From: Candidatus Heimdallarchaeota archaeon
GTDB lineage: Archaea > Asgardarchaeota > Heimdallarchaeia > Hodarchaeales > Hodarchaeaceae
Length of the DNA: 64,000 nucleotides
Reading direction: 5' to 3'
Assembly (NCBI GenBank): GCA_020353515.1
Contig: CP070695.1
Location: forward strand, 4,300,503 to 4,364,502
Shown here: piece after piece, positions 27,217 to 36,190 of the stretch
Position numbering within the stretch: the stretch's first letter is position 1
How the letters are laid out: each line of letters starts with the position of its first letter
Position numbers and translations under genes: made by a program
Notes under the pieces: generated by a model
What the model was told of the DNA's origin: nothing
The model's input: only the letters and a program-made list of their open reading frames with translations
The model's database searches: none

Positions 27217-28432
27217 TACCACGTTCAAAATCCTGTTCTTTAATCTTGTACAAGAGAAATAAAATCATTGTAATAACAAGAATACTAAATGTAAGAATAT
27301 AAAATACAGCATTTAGATCTAGTATTTCCCATATGGGCCCTGATACAATAGTTGAAGTAGTTCGTCCTAAAGAGACATAAAAACCTAAGGCTCCCAGAGC
27401 TGTACCACGGAATTCTATAGGTGCACTTCTTGAAACCTCATTATTTTCTGCCATATAAGAGGTCATCATGGACACATTCAAGCAAATGTACAGTAATATC
27501 AATATTAGAAAATCCTGTACTACTGTAAACACTAGTAAAGCAAGAGAGTATATGATTAGGGTAATAGTAATAACATATATGAAACGAAACTTATCAGTCA
27601 ATCTTCCCAAGAATGGCTTAAACCATATACTTAATATAATTGCCCAAAAGCCAATTTCTGCGACATCACCACGAGTATATCCTTTTTGCAAGATTAGTAA
27701 GGGCAAGAATGTCGACGTAGTAAATTCAGTAATTGCTACTATGAACTGATAAATATAGGCTCTTGTTAAACCTCTTATCAAGGTCATATGTTTTAACGAG
27801 GAGAGCATTGAGAAAAAAGAGTCAATAATTGCTCTTGGAATACAAGAAACTTGTTTTCTATCGGCTTTATCCAATCCTTCTGGCAATAATTTGACATTTA
27901 CTAATCCAAAGAGGAATGCCATTCCTGCAGCAAGACCAAAAAGATCCCTCAAGCTCCATAACAATTCATCCAAAGTTAAGTTAGATATCAATAATCCAAT
28001 AATTGACCCTAAGTCAGCCATTTGAAATATTCGACCAATAGATCCCCCTGAACTGTTTTCTGGTGAGAAATCTGACACATAAGCTAATAAACACGGCCAA
28101 AAAGCACTCATACCAAGTGCAACGAATAGGATGGAGAATAAGATCCAAAACCAGTGGTCTGCAATGGACATCAGGATCAACGCAACAGTCAAACTAAAAT
28201 GACCAAACAGAATCAATGGCTTTCTGCCAATTATCTGTGAGAGATCTCCGAAGGGGACACGAAAAAGGAGTTGTAAAAGATTCCTCAGTGAAACAATGAT
28301 CGTAATAATAATGATAGCAGCTAGTAAGTCTTCCTTCAAAAAAATCACAATATAATTTCCAATTATAACTAATTGAAATGTTGCTAAAACGGTTCCTAAC
28401 CCTGCTATCCAAATTGCCTTCGTTGAGGTCAT
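27194..28432 (-). CDS. MFS transporter
   Basis: The 412-aa protein has about twelve hydrophobic segments in two halves. The loop after helix 2 is GDLSQIIGRKPLILFG, a standard MFS motif A (G-x3-D-x2-GRK). A weaker copy, LGRLTDKFRFIYV, occurs after helix 8. No substrate can be assigned. It stands alone, convergent with the helicase and divergent from the alpha/beta hydrolase. Confidence 0.88.
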   Translation of the reverse strand: MTSTKAIWIAGLGTVLATFQLVIIGNYIVIFLKEDLLAAIIIITIIVSLRNLLQLLFRVPFGDLSQIIGRKPLILFGHFSLTVALILMSIADHWFWILFSILFVALGMSAFWPCLLAYVSDFSPENSSGGSIGRIFQMADLGSIIGLLISNLTLDELLWSLRDLFGLAAGMAFLFGLVNVKLLPEGLDKADRKQVSCIPRAIIDSFFSMLSSLKHMTLIRGLTRAYIYQFIVAITEFTTSTFLPLLILQKGYTRGDVAEIGFWAIILSIWFKPFLGRLTDKFRFIYVITITLIIYSLALLVFTVVQDFLILILLYICLNVSMMTSYMAENNEVSRSAPIEFRGTALGALGFYVSLGRTTSTIVSGPIWEILDLNAVFYILTFSILVITMILFLLYKIKEQDFERGINSPHKN

Positions 28433-28616
28433 TAGCTTAAAATCAGCCTTCTTTTACGCATTTTATTCGTACTCTTGGCTAGATATATCTTCCTTCCTCA
28501 GTTTACCATCAAACTGAAGATAAAGATTCTCACCCAAAACTTTTAATTTTCTAGAAAGGAAAAATTAGAAAACTTTTACAAAGGTATTCAGATTAAAGAA
28601 GTAAAGAGGAACTATT

Positions 28617-29513
28617 ATGGCTGAAATTGTTCAAAGTGAAGAAGCTACAGTGAAGATAAACGGTATTGAGATAACGTATGATACTTTTGGAGACCCTCAA
28701 GCTGCCCCAATGTTGCTTATTATGGGATTAAGTACTCAGATGATTATGTGGGACGAAGCTTTTTGCAAAGCGATAGCTTCAAATGGATATTGGGTTATCC
28801 GTTTTGATAATCGTGATGTTGGACTTTCAACAAAGTTTGACAATGCAGGTATCCCCGATTTAATGGAAATGATGATGAAAGTCCAACAGGGAGAAGAAGT
28901 AAAAGCCCCTTATACATTATTAGACATGGCAAAAGATGCGATTGGATTACTCGATGTATTGAAAATTGATACTGCTCACATTGTAGGTGCATCTATGGGA
29001 GGAATGATAGCTCAAACTATTGCTATTCATTATCCTGAACGAGTACGTACTTTGACATCAATTATGTCGACAACTAGTAATCCAGAACTACCACAACCAG
29101 GACCAGAGGCAATATCTATTCTGATCACACCTCCTCCCTCTGAAAGAGCTGAATATATTGAAGATTCAGTAAAAACATGGAGGTTTTTGAATGGGGAGTT
29201 ATCATTTGATGAGGATTTTGTACGAGAACGCTCAACCCAAGCTTTTGATAGGTGTTACTATCCTGTTGGCGCTGGAAGACAACTCGCGGCCATTTTAGCC
29301 TCTGGTAGTCGTAAAGAGGAACTTAAAAATGTTAAGGTGCCAACTCTAGTGATTCATGGAGATACTGACCCCCTAGTTCCTGTTGAAGGAGGAAAAGAGA
29401 CAGCAGAAGTCATTCCAGAAGCAAAATTATTGATTTTAGAAGGAATGGGTCATAGTATTCCGGCAGAAGTGGCGCCAAAAATAATAGAAGCCATAGTAAA
29501 ACATGCTATTTAG
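28617..29513 (+). CDS. alpha/beta hydrolase
   Basis: The protein begins with a typical VKINGIEITYDTFGDP strand and has the oxyanion-hole region LLIMGLSTQMIMWD. The nucleophile elbow is GASMGGM, with the serine at about residue 125. The acid region is VIHGDTDPLVP, and the catalytic His is in GMGHSIP. The 298-aa length is standard for the fold (esterase, lipase or haloperoxidase group). The substrate is unknown. ATG 28617 follows AAGAGGAAC. A stray zinc-ribbon half follows out of frame at 29503-29586. Confidence 0.88.
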   Translation: MAEIVQSEEATVKINGIEITYDTFGDPQAAPMLLIMGLSTQMIMWDEAFCKAIASNGYWVIRFDNRDVGLSTKFDNAGIPDLMEMMMKVQQGEEVKAPYTLLDMAKDAIGLLDVLKIDTAHIVGASMGGMIAQTIAIHYPERVRTLTSIMSTTSNPELPQPGPEAISILITPPPSERAEYIEDSVKTWRFLNGELSFDEDFVRERSTQAFDRCYYPVGAGRQLAAILASGSRKEELKNVKVPTLVIHGDTDPLVPVEGGKETAEVIPEAKLLILEGMGHSIPAEVAPKIIEAIVKHAI

Positions 29514-29586
29514 CAGGGAAAAGATAATCCCAGGGGGAAAATTCTGTATTAAGTGTGGAGCAGTTATAAGTAGAAAATCCAGCTAG
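29503..29586 (+). pseudogene. zinc-ribbon tail fragment after the hydrolase
   Basis: A 27-codon frame overlapping the hydrolase stop reads MLFSREKIIPGGKFCIKCG and continues AVISRKSS. FCIKCGAVI is the second half of a zinc ribbon of the kind that ends other proteins here. It lies in the +1 frame of the hydrolase. Most likely it is the relic of a C-terminal zinc ribbon lost from this gene or from a neighbour by frameshift or deletion. Confidence 0.4.
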
Positions 29587-29590
29587 TTAA

Positions 29591-30148
29591 TTAGGTGAGC
29601 CGTTTCTCTAATTCCAAGAAACGCTCCTGCAATTTGATAATAAAAGAATCAAGCTCTTTCTCAACAGTGCTGATCCATTCAATCAAAATATCAAGGGCTA
29701 AAAGAGCTTGTTTCCCTTTTGTTGTTCCTTTGGATTCCTCTGAGAGCGATGTTCCCCAATGTTCTCGAATCCTAATTAGATCATCAGCTTTTTCTTGTAA
29801 AGAATTAGCACTTTGATCGTAGATGTGAATCAACAATTCACGAAAAGAAGTAGGCTCAACCTGGTATTTCCATTCGCGACTACCTGGTTCACGCCTTCGA
29901 GTAATTAAGTTCCAATTCTCAAGTTCTTTTAAATTTCTGCTAATTGTCGAGGGATTGACTTTGAATTTCTCAACAAGATCTTTTTGGAGTAAGGGTTTAT
30001 CAGGGGACGATAAGACACATAAAGCATAAATTCGCCCTAATAGTGGTGATCCACCCCGATCATACATGAAATCTTCAAAAAAATTGGAAATCTCTTCCTC
30101 TAACTTTGATATATCTTGTGAATCTTCCTCACTACTAATATCTGACAT
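29591..30148 (-). CDS. GbsR/MarR-type winged-helix regulator
   Basis: The N-terminal segment has the GbsR-type FEDFMYDRGGSPLLGRIYALCVLS start. It is followed by the winged helix (LLQKDLVEKFKVNPSTISR, then NLKELENWNLITRRREPGSR) and a C-terminal helical dimerisation part (KELDSFIIKLQERFLELEKRL). It is divergent from the AAA ATPase/PLD-like pair, with a 227-bp gap holding an inverted repeat. It may therefore control that pair and itself. Confidence 0.85.
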   Translation of the reverse strand: MSDISSEEDSQDISKLEEEISNFFEDFMYDRGGSPLLGRIYALCVLSSPDKPLLQKDLVEKFKVNPSTISRNLKELENWNLITRRREPGSREWKYQVEPTSFRELLIHIYDQSANSLQEKADDLIRIREHWGTSLSEESKGTTKGKQALLALDILIEWISTVEKELDSFIIKLQERFLELEKRLT

Positions 30149-30227
30149 AAGATTTCAACCTATATTGATGAAAGAGCACTACAAACACGAAAAATAAAGA
30201 CCTTTATAAAAATATTATTAATTTCTT

Positions 30228-30249
30228 ATGAGCTTAATTATAATCTCAT
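30228..30249. promoter_or_regulatory. candidate operator between GbsR-like gene and AAA pair
   Basis: ATGAG (30228-30232) and CTCAT (30245-30249) are mirrored with a 12-bp spacer, and the match extends outward imperfectly (CTT on the left, GAAG on the right). The element lies in the divergent gap, where a dimeric winged-helix regulator would be expected to bind. It is short enough to be chance. Confidence 0.3.
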
Positions 30250-30375
30250 GAAGCTCTACTCAAGTGACATAAGAACCTTCTCTAGGTTGGTTTTGTAAGA
30301 AATTTCTTTAAAATAAACAAAGATATTCTATTCCAACACTCGAATGGGTCTGAATGTCTAAAAAAATGGCTGTGA

Positions 30376-32091
30376 TTGACGTTGATCACTAATTTATCCC
30401 TACAGAATTTTAAAGGATTCGGGTATCCTGGTCAGAACATCCCAATGAATCGAATCACGTTACTTTTTGGTGCTAATAGCGCAGGAAAAACCTCAATAAT
30501 TCAATCTCTCCTTTTGCTTCACCAAACGATTACTGAAGCCACAGATCCTACTACAGTATTACTACCAAATGGTACTCTCATCTCATTGGGAAGTTTCAGA
30601 GAATTTGTCCACAAACATGATCTAGATCGGGAAATAAAAATCGGGATCGAATCTGAATATATTGATAGTATGTGTTTCTCTTTTCGTTTACAAAACAATC
30701 TAATGGAAATGGCTAGTTTTGAAGGGTTAGCAAAAGAATGGATGACTACTAATTCAAAAATACAGAATTGGGAAAGGATTCGTTTTCGTGGAGAAAATGC
30801 TGATAGAAATCGTTACAATATGAATTTCATCAATTATGTTGAAACCTTTGATCAATTATTGCAACAACCAAACATTATCGAAGATTTGATTAAAGAAGTT
30901 CAAAGACGAAAAGAATTCACTGAACGAACCCTAAAGTTATTAGAAGGAGAAATGACCCAAATAGATAAGAAACAGTTGATTGAAGAAGAAGATAAAGACA
31001 TTTATTCTCATAAAATGATGAATTTTTTAGTAACTAATATTTTTAGATCAATAAAGGAGGGAGGGGAAACAAGGCCTCAGGATGAACTCAAGAATTTGTT
31101 GTTATACTTATCACCACAAGATTTTGAATTCACAACAGATTTATTGAAATTTACAACAAGTAAAGAGCTAATACAGCTCTTTAATGAGGTAATAACTTCA
31201 ATTAAAGAGAAAAGGATCAGTAGTATGTTAGATTTCCAAGAAAAGGTAACTATAAGTAACCTCTTAATGTTAAAATCGAATTTTACTCTTGAAAAAAACG
31301 AAAAAGGAAAAACACCTGATTTACAAAAAGAACAGATTAAAAAATTGATATTTACTACAATTTTCCGTGAGTATTTCAATATCCCATCAATGAAAAAGAA
31401 TATTGAGTATACTAGGAAGAAAATAAATCATCAGTTGGCTCGAATACTTTTCTTAGGGCCCTTAAGACGCGAACCTGAAAGATATTACTTTTTTTCTGGT
31501 AATGTCCCAACTGATGTTGGTAAGAAGGGCGATAAAACAGCTGAATCTCTATTTTATTCCAAAGACATTCAAGAAGCTGTTAATAAGAAACTAAATGAAC
31601 TAGGTATTGATTATCACATCAATGTGACTCCAATCTCTGGAGAAACAAAGGATATTTTCAGTGTACGGTTATTGGATCAAACACTGAAGACTGATGTTAG
31701 CATTTCGGAAGTAGGATTCGGCTTCAGTCAAATTCTGCCAATTATTGTGCAATCGTATTTATCTACTGATAACATTATATGTATTGAGCAACCTGAAATA
31801 CATATTCATCCACGATTACAAACAGAACTTGCTCAGTTATTCTATGAAAGAGTTAAGGAAAATAAAAAGCTTCAGTATATCATTGAAACACACAGTGAAC
31901 ATATTATTCTCCGTTTTCAAAAATTAATACGGAAACAACAACTAAAGCCATCAGATATTTCTGTTATTTACGTTATGAAAGAAAAGGAAGGGATAATCTG
32001 TAAACAACTTAAACTGGATCAGAAGGGAGATTTTATTGACCCCTGGCCTGAAGGATTTTTTGATGAAGCATTTAAAGAAAGGTTTGGTTAA
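30376..32091 (+). CDS. AAA (SMC/OLD-like) ATPase with DUF3696-type C-terminus
   Basis: An ABC/SMC-like split ATPase. The N-terminal LSLQNFKGF is followed by Walker A GANSAGKTS (32-40) and a Q-loop region, then a long helical middle (about 150-380). After that come the signature-like SEVGFGFSQILPI, Walker B IICIEQPEIHIHP and the H-loop ETHSEH. The end, GDFIDPWPEGFFDEAF, is the hallmark of DUF3696. Such ATPases are often found next to a nuclease in prokaryotic immune systems. The start is TTG at 30376 or TTG at 30382; neither has a strong ribosome site. The partner gene starts 6 bp after its stop. It probably senses a trigger and drives the partner effector. Confidence 0.85.
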   Translation: MTLITNLSLQNFKGFGYPGQNIPMNRITLLFGANSAGKTSIIQSLLLLHQTITEATDPTTVLLPNGTLISLGSFREFVHKHDLDREIKIGIESEYIDSMCFSFRLQNNLMEMASFEGLAKEWMTTNSKIQNWERIRFRGENADRNRYNMNFINYVETFDQLLQQPNIIEDLIKEVQRRKEFTERTLKLLEGEMTQIDKKQLIEEEDKDIYSHKMMNFLVTNIFRSIKEGGETRPQDELKNLLLYLSPQDFEFTTDLLKFTTSKELIQLFNEVITSIKEKRISSMLDFQEKVTISNLLMLKSNFTLEKNEKGKTPDLQKEQIKKLIFTTIFREYFNIPSMKKNIEYTRKKINHQLARILFLGPLRREPERYYFFSGNVPTDVGKKGDKTAESLFYSKDIQEAVNKKLNELGIDYHINVTPISGETKDIFSVRLLDQTLKTDVSISEVGFGFSQILPIIVQSYLSTDNIICIEQPEIHIHPRLQTELAQLFYERVKENKKLQYIIETHSEHIILRFQKLIRKQQLKPSDISVIYVMKEKEGIICKQLKLDQKGDFIDPWPEGFFDEAFKERFG

Positions 32092-32097
32092 GAAGAA

Positions 32098-33129
32098 ATG
32101 AAATTTCACGTCTTTTCTCTTTCCCCCAGTTGTTTTCAAAATAATAACCCAATTGAGGTAACAATCAAAATATTAAGTCTATTATTCCGTCACGCTCTAC
32201 TCTTTAATCATCAAGATCTATACGGAAAAATAATTCGGAAACTTAGCTTAAACTTGGATCATAATCGAGTTAAGGATCTTGAATTATTGTTACTAATGTA
32301 CCATAAAGAAAAACGAATAGTGGAAGTGATTAAGAACGAATCTCATGATTTTAATTCTTTATGTCAATTAAACAAATATCTCTTTGAACAAGGTATCACT
32401 ATTCTTTTCTCAAAGGAGGAAATGACACCTTCCGCGTCAACAACTTGTGGAAATTCGTGTTTTATGGCAGAGAAATCACATATTGATGTCTATACATACG
32501 TGGATGATTTCCCAATACCTCCTTCACAAGAAATTCGGTTAGAGAAGCAATATGATAATGAATGGATGAAAGAGAACATTTATAATCCTCTGTTAGTCGG
32601 TTCCACAATTATACGTATTGTAGATCCGTTTGTTGGAAGAGAATTGTACAATATTGCTGATGTAAAAGTTGATAGATGGGAGACAGAAAGTCATTGGGTG
32701 TACTCATTAACAGAAATTTTCAACCTCTTCCAAGATCAATCTATCTTTAAAGATCGGAAGTATTTCATCTACACGGCAGTTAGAGTCGATGAAGAACATA
32801 AAGCAATAGAAACTGCAGAGCGATTCCGAAAACAATTTCTGAATGATACCAGTATTATTGTCAAATTTTTCTTCTATGTCTATGAAAAGTCTTTCAATCC
32901 TCCAGATGAGTTCCCCCATGATAGGTATATACTTACAGATAATGTAGGGGTGAATATTGGCATAGGTTTGGATACTATTAACCCAGATAACCAACAAATC
33001 AGGCGAGAAACCCAATTAACCTTTGTTGGAAATGAAACAGTGGCTTCAGTTATGTCTCAGCTAAAGAACATCCCAATAGGTACGGTAAAGGGAAAAAAAA
33101 GTCGAATCTTAAGAAGAAAAACCATTTAG
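32098..33129 (+). CDS. PLD-like partner protein of the AAA ATPase
   Basis: The N-terminal 125 residues are helical and unassigned. The C-terminal half looks like a single phospholipase-D-type domain. It has a strand ending in IRIVDPFVG (Asp176), an alternating beta/alpha layout (KYFIYTAVRVDEE, IIVKFFFYVYEK), then FPHDRYILTDNVGVNIGIGLD with HDRY at 274-277 where PLD enzymes have HxK. Proteins with an HDRY-type site are known beside ATPases, but the catalytic state here is uncertain because Lys is replaced. ATG 32098 sits 6 bp after the ATPase stop with AAGAAG before it. A two-gene defence or stress module, ATPase plus nuclease/lipase-like effector, is the best guess. Confidence 0.7.
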   Translation: MKFHVFSLSPSCFQNNNPIEVTIKILSLLFRHALLFNHQDLYGKIIRKLSLNLDHNRVKDLELLLLMYHKEKRIVEVIKNESHDFNSLCQLNKYLFEQGITILFSKEEMTPSASTTCGNSCFMAEKSHIDVYTYVDDFPIPPSQEIRLEKQYDNEWMKENIYNPLLVGSTIIRIVDPFVGRELYNIADVKVDRWETESHWVYSLTEIFNLFQDQSIFKDRKYFIYTAVRVDEEHKAIETAERFRKQFLNDTSIIVKFFFYVYEKSFNPPDEFPHDRYILTDNVGVNIGIGLDTINPDNQQIRRETQLTFVGNETVASVMSQLKNIPIGTVKGKKSRILRRKTI

Positions 33130-33141
33130 GTAACATAGATA

Positions 33142-34017
33142 TTAAATAATCTTTACTCCACAATTAGAGCAAAATATCTCGTTAGGTGAAATTCTCCTCC
33201 CGCAATTAAAACAAAAACTAATTTCATTTCGTCTATTAAGTGGTTTTGCCATCTGGTTCGGATAACGTGGTTCATATTGTTCCATAAACCGTCTTCTTTG
33301 GGATCTTAAACTAATGGTAAGGAAAATACCTACAATGGCAATGATTCCAAAGAAGAATAATATTCCAATCATTCCAAGACCAAGAAATATGAAATTATCT
33401 GAACTATCTGAATATATATATTGTGGATCCGCTAATGTTTCAGAAGTTATTTCTAACCTCGAGGAGGAATAGTAGCCATTCTCTCTCGAGGCTAATTGAA
33501 TTTCCCCATCATTGTTAAAGGAATCAAGTCTAAAATAGAATTTCCCATTATCTCTAACATTGTGGGCTGCACTCAAAGAACATTCATAACGCCCAGGTTC
33601 AGTGATTGTTCCCTCACTCACCAAAGTCTCTTCATTTATATTTGGTTTATTTTCCCAATTTATTAATTTCTCTTCAAAAGAAAAGGTTTGCCAGACTCTA
33701 AAATTGAATGAATGATTATCAGTGATTATTGAGGTAATATTAAGGTTTAAAATCACTCTTAAGACCTCCCCAGGAAAAGGCAGGTCCCTAACGCGAAAAG
33801 CCAGATAGGAATAATGCAATGTTGATGTAGAACTATTAGAACTTACTTTCAAATCTAAAGTATCGCCATAATTAATATTTGGATTAGAAGAAAAGATATA
33901 GGCATCAAAATTACAAATAAAGATAGTAGTACGTTCTATTAACGGATTACAAGTTGTTGGAAGAAAACTTAGGAAAGGAATGGAAAATAGAATAAAAATT
34001 AAAGCCCTTTTTTTCAT
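33142..34017 (-). CDS. membrane-anchored DNRLRE/CBM96-like protein with cytosolic zinc ribbon
   Basis: A signal peptide (MKKRALIFILFSIPFLSFL) leads to an extracellular domain of the DNRLRE/CBM96 kind. Its features are DAYIFSSNPNINYGDTLDL, SYLAFRVRDLPFPGE and the INWENKP element that corresponds to the usual ITWNNKP. A transmembrane helix follows (about 210-235, GLGMIGILFFFGIIAIVGIF), then a short basic linker. The protein ends in a double-CxxC zinc ribbon (CFNCG and CSNCG). The outer domain probably binds polysaccharide or builds surface structures, while the ribbon faces the cytoplasm. This combination could couple the outside to an inner partner. It is convergent with the PLD-like gene. Confidence 0.8.
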   Translation of the reverse strand: MKKRALIFILFSIPFLSFLPTTCNPLIERTTIFICNFDAYIFSSNPNINYGDTLDLKVSSNSSTSTLHYSYLAFRVRDLPFPGEVLRVILNLNITSIITDNHSFNFRVWQTFSFEEKLINWENKPNINEETLVSEGTITEPGRYECSLSAAHNVRDNGKFYFRLDSFNNDGEIQLASRENGYYSSSRLEITSETLADPQYIYSDSSDNFIFLGLGMIGILFFFGIIAIVGIFLTISLRSQRRRFMEQYEPRYPNQMAKPLNRRNEISFCFNCGRRISPNEIFCSNCGVKII

Positions 34018-34182
34018 CTTTTCACCTAAATTATGTGTTGTTACTCCAGAGATTATTAGTCTGATTTCCTCCCTTCCTCATTTTCTTCTTAAATTTATTC
34101 TTTGGAGAACAATCCTAAAACAGCAAAGGAAGGGCACTTTAATCTTCTAAAAACCATTTCATTAAAAAAAAATTAATTTTGC

Positions 34183-35096
34183 TTATTCTATTTCAAATCC
34201 TGTAATTATTTCTGGTGGTAACTTTCTCAGATATTCAACTAACGATAAAAAACCAAAATTATTCACTTGTTTTTGGGTTTGAAAAGATTGGATAACCTTG
34301 TACAATTTAATAGCTCGGATGAATTGTATTTTAGAAAGGAGGATCGCTTCTGGATAACGTAAAGTTGTATAAGCTATTAAAGCGAGTCCTAGAAAATCAA
34401 ACAAACTGGGAAGAATTGGATTTGTTATCCACAAAGATAAATTATGACCAAGGTTCAAAATAGGCCGCATACACCCTAATGCTGTAGCAATAACCCATAA
34501 ATTTCTCGCTGTGTGGACTCTATTATCAGTTATCACATGTTTTGTTGTTAGATAAACATAAATGAACAGCGATAATACAAAAAATCGATAACCCTCTAAT
34601 AGTAGTTGAAAACCACTTGCCAGTAAAATAATTCCATTTTAGGTAATTAATCCTACCCCTACATCAGGGGAATGAAAATCGACATACTTCCTCATCTTAA
34701 CAAACAATACTAGTCCCGTCTCGGGAAGATTCACAACTTCATACAATAAAATGAATGTCTGAATAATAGAAAACCAAATCACTCCTATAAGCAATATAAT
34801 TAGAGGGGGACGATCCCACTTCATTCGTATTGTATAAACGAAGATAAACAAGAAAAATATCATAAATGTACTATCTACGATTTGCCATACTAACACCACC
34901 GGTGAGGAAAGGTTGATCCGAATGACGTCAGAAAACTGTTGAATTGTAAGTGTTATCCACATCTCAGTATATAACAGATAATCAAAAATCTTCGTCCGAA
35001 AATAGTATCTCAAAAAATAGTAGCAGGAATTAGACTTAATAATGCTACTCCAATACGAATCCAGTCGAAAACAGTAAGAGATTCTAGTAAAAGCAT
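34183..35096 (-). pseudogene. broken multi-pass membrane protein gene
   Basis: Three open segments belong together. From ATG 35096 (ribosome site AAGGAGAAGG) the frame reads MLLLESLTVFDWIRIGVALL and breaks after PATIF at a T6 run near 35015. A second frame continues as a membrane protein (VLVWQIVDSTFMIFFLFIFV, PLIILLIGVIWFSIIQTFIL) to TAA 34639-34641. The same frame then goes on without another stop to 34183 (NGIILLASGFQLLLEGYRFF, FLGLALIAYTTLRY). So one frameshift and one in-frame stop split a protein of about 300 aa with six or seven helices. I do not recognise the family. It is either a pseudogene or an assembly artefact. It follows the 59-aa zinc-finger gene by 26 bp. Confidence 0.65.
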
Positions 35097-35122
35097 AGTA
35101 ACCAAAATTCCTTCTCCTTAGA

Positions 35123-35302
35123 CTAATCACATGCTTGGTCACTCTTTACAGCTGAAAGTTGACACGATTTACAGTAGATCTCACCACTACTCGTCTCAAT
35201 GATACACTTTTCACAAAAATTTCCTGCACAAAAAGCACAATTATAATTTGATTTCCGTTTTTTGCACCATTCACACCATTCAAAGAGCTTGTCTTGGATC
35301 AT
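35123..35302 (-). CDS. 59-aa cross-brace-like zinc-finger protein
   Basis: Reading the minus strand from ATG 35302 gives 59 residues with nine cysteines. Eight form regular pairs: C10-x2-C13, C22-x2-C25, C30-x2-C33 and C44-x2-C47. The spacing (8, 4 and 10 between pairs) resembles treble-clef or cross-brace fingers of the B-box/FYVE/RING kind more than a plain zinc ribbon. Aromatic and basic residues (WCEWCKKRK) surround the first pair. No other domain is present. AAGAGAAG lies directly before the start, and the broken membrane-protein gene follows after 26 bp, so the two formed an operon. A small adaptor is likely; binding partners are unknown. Confidence 0.7.
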   Translation of the reverse strand: MIQDKLFEWCEWCKKRKSNYNCAFCAGNFCEKCIIETSSGEIYCKSCQLSAVKSDQACD

Positions 35303-35421
35303 CTTCTCTTATGACATTGTGAAAAGGTGTTTTTAACATTTCACCTAAAGCAGTTATTAATCTTTAATAATTGAAGAAAAATTTTTATCATGATTATTAT
35401 TCACTGAATAAAGGATTTAGT

Positions 35422-36119
35422 ATGTCACAAGAATTTTCTCTTCCACGACTTATTGTCCAAGTAATAGTTGGGTTTATTTTTTATGGTATTTTTTTTTTGT
35501 ACCCGCAGGTTCTATAGAATGGATAGAAGCTTGGATATTTCTTATCATTACCTTTCTCTATGTGATGGTAATCGTCCTTTATTTCTGGAAAAAAGATCCT
35601 ACAATTCTGTTATCTCGGTCCAAAATCAAGCCTGAAAAAGGATTCGATACAGTATTTTTTTTGATTACAGGTTTAACTTTTTTCTCAATGTTTCTCATTA
35701 CTGCTTTTAGCGTGAATCCTGCATTAACTGATCTATTTCCGTGGTCAAATTTCAGAGTTCCATTAGCAATCGAATTCATTGGATTTGGTGGGATGATACT
35801 TGCCTTTACAATATTATTCATTGTAATGCGGGAAAATGCTTACGCATCAAAACGAATTGGAGTAGATGAAGGGCAAAAAGTGATCACAACAGGCCCCTAT
35901 TCGTATGTTCGCCACCCGATGTACATCGGATTCATTATCATGACTATTTGCTTCCCAGTAGCACTTGGGTCATTTCTTGCTCTACCATCAGCGGTACTTG
36001 TCGTTATTCTTATCGCTGTTCGAGCAACTTATGAAGAAAAGACATTAATAAAAGAATTGGAAGGATATAAGGAATATACTGAAAAAGTACGTTACCGATT
36101 AATACCTAAGATATGGTAA
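35422..36119 (+). CDS. isoprenylcysteine-methyltransferase-like membrane protein, frameshifted at T10
   Basis: The intact 3' part (from about 35500) has four or five membrane helices and the ICMT/PEMT signature RHPMYIGFIIMTI (about three quarters along), then EEKTLIKELEGYKEYTEKVRYRLIP. The expected N-terminus lies in another frame: ATG 35422 with AAAGGA upstream gives MSQEFSLPRLIVQVIVGFIF. The two join as FVPAGSIEWIEAW if the T10 run at 35489-35498 had 8 or 11 Ts. ATG 35562 would cut off the first helices. Related enzymes methylate isoprenylated cysteine or other membrane substrates using SAM. The defect is either a sequencing error or a slippage-controlled frame. Confidence 0.75.
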
Positions 36120-36190
36120 AAATAATATTGGATATTTAATCCCAGAACAATAGCTAAGAAAATTAAATGAAGAATCAAGGAGATAGAAAA

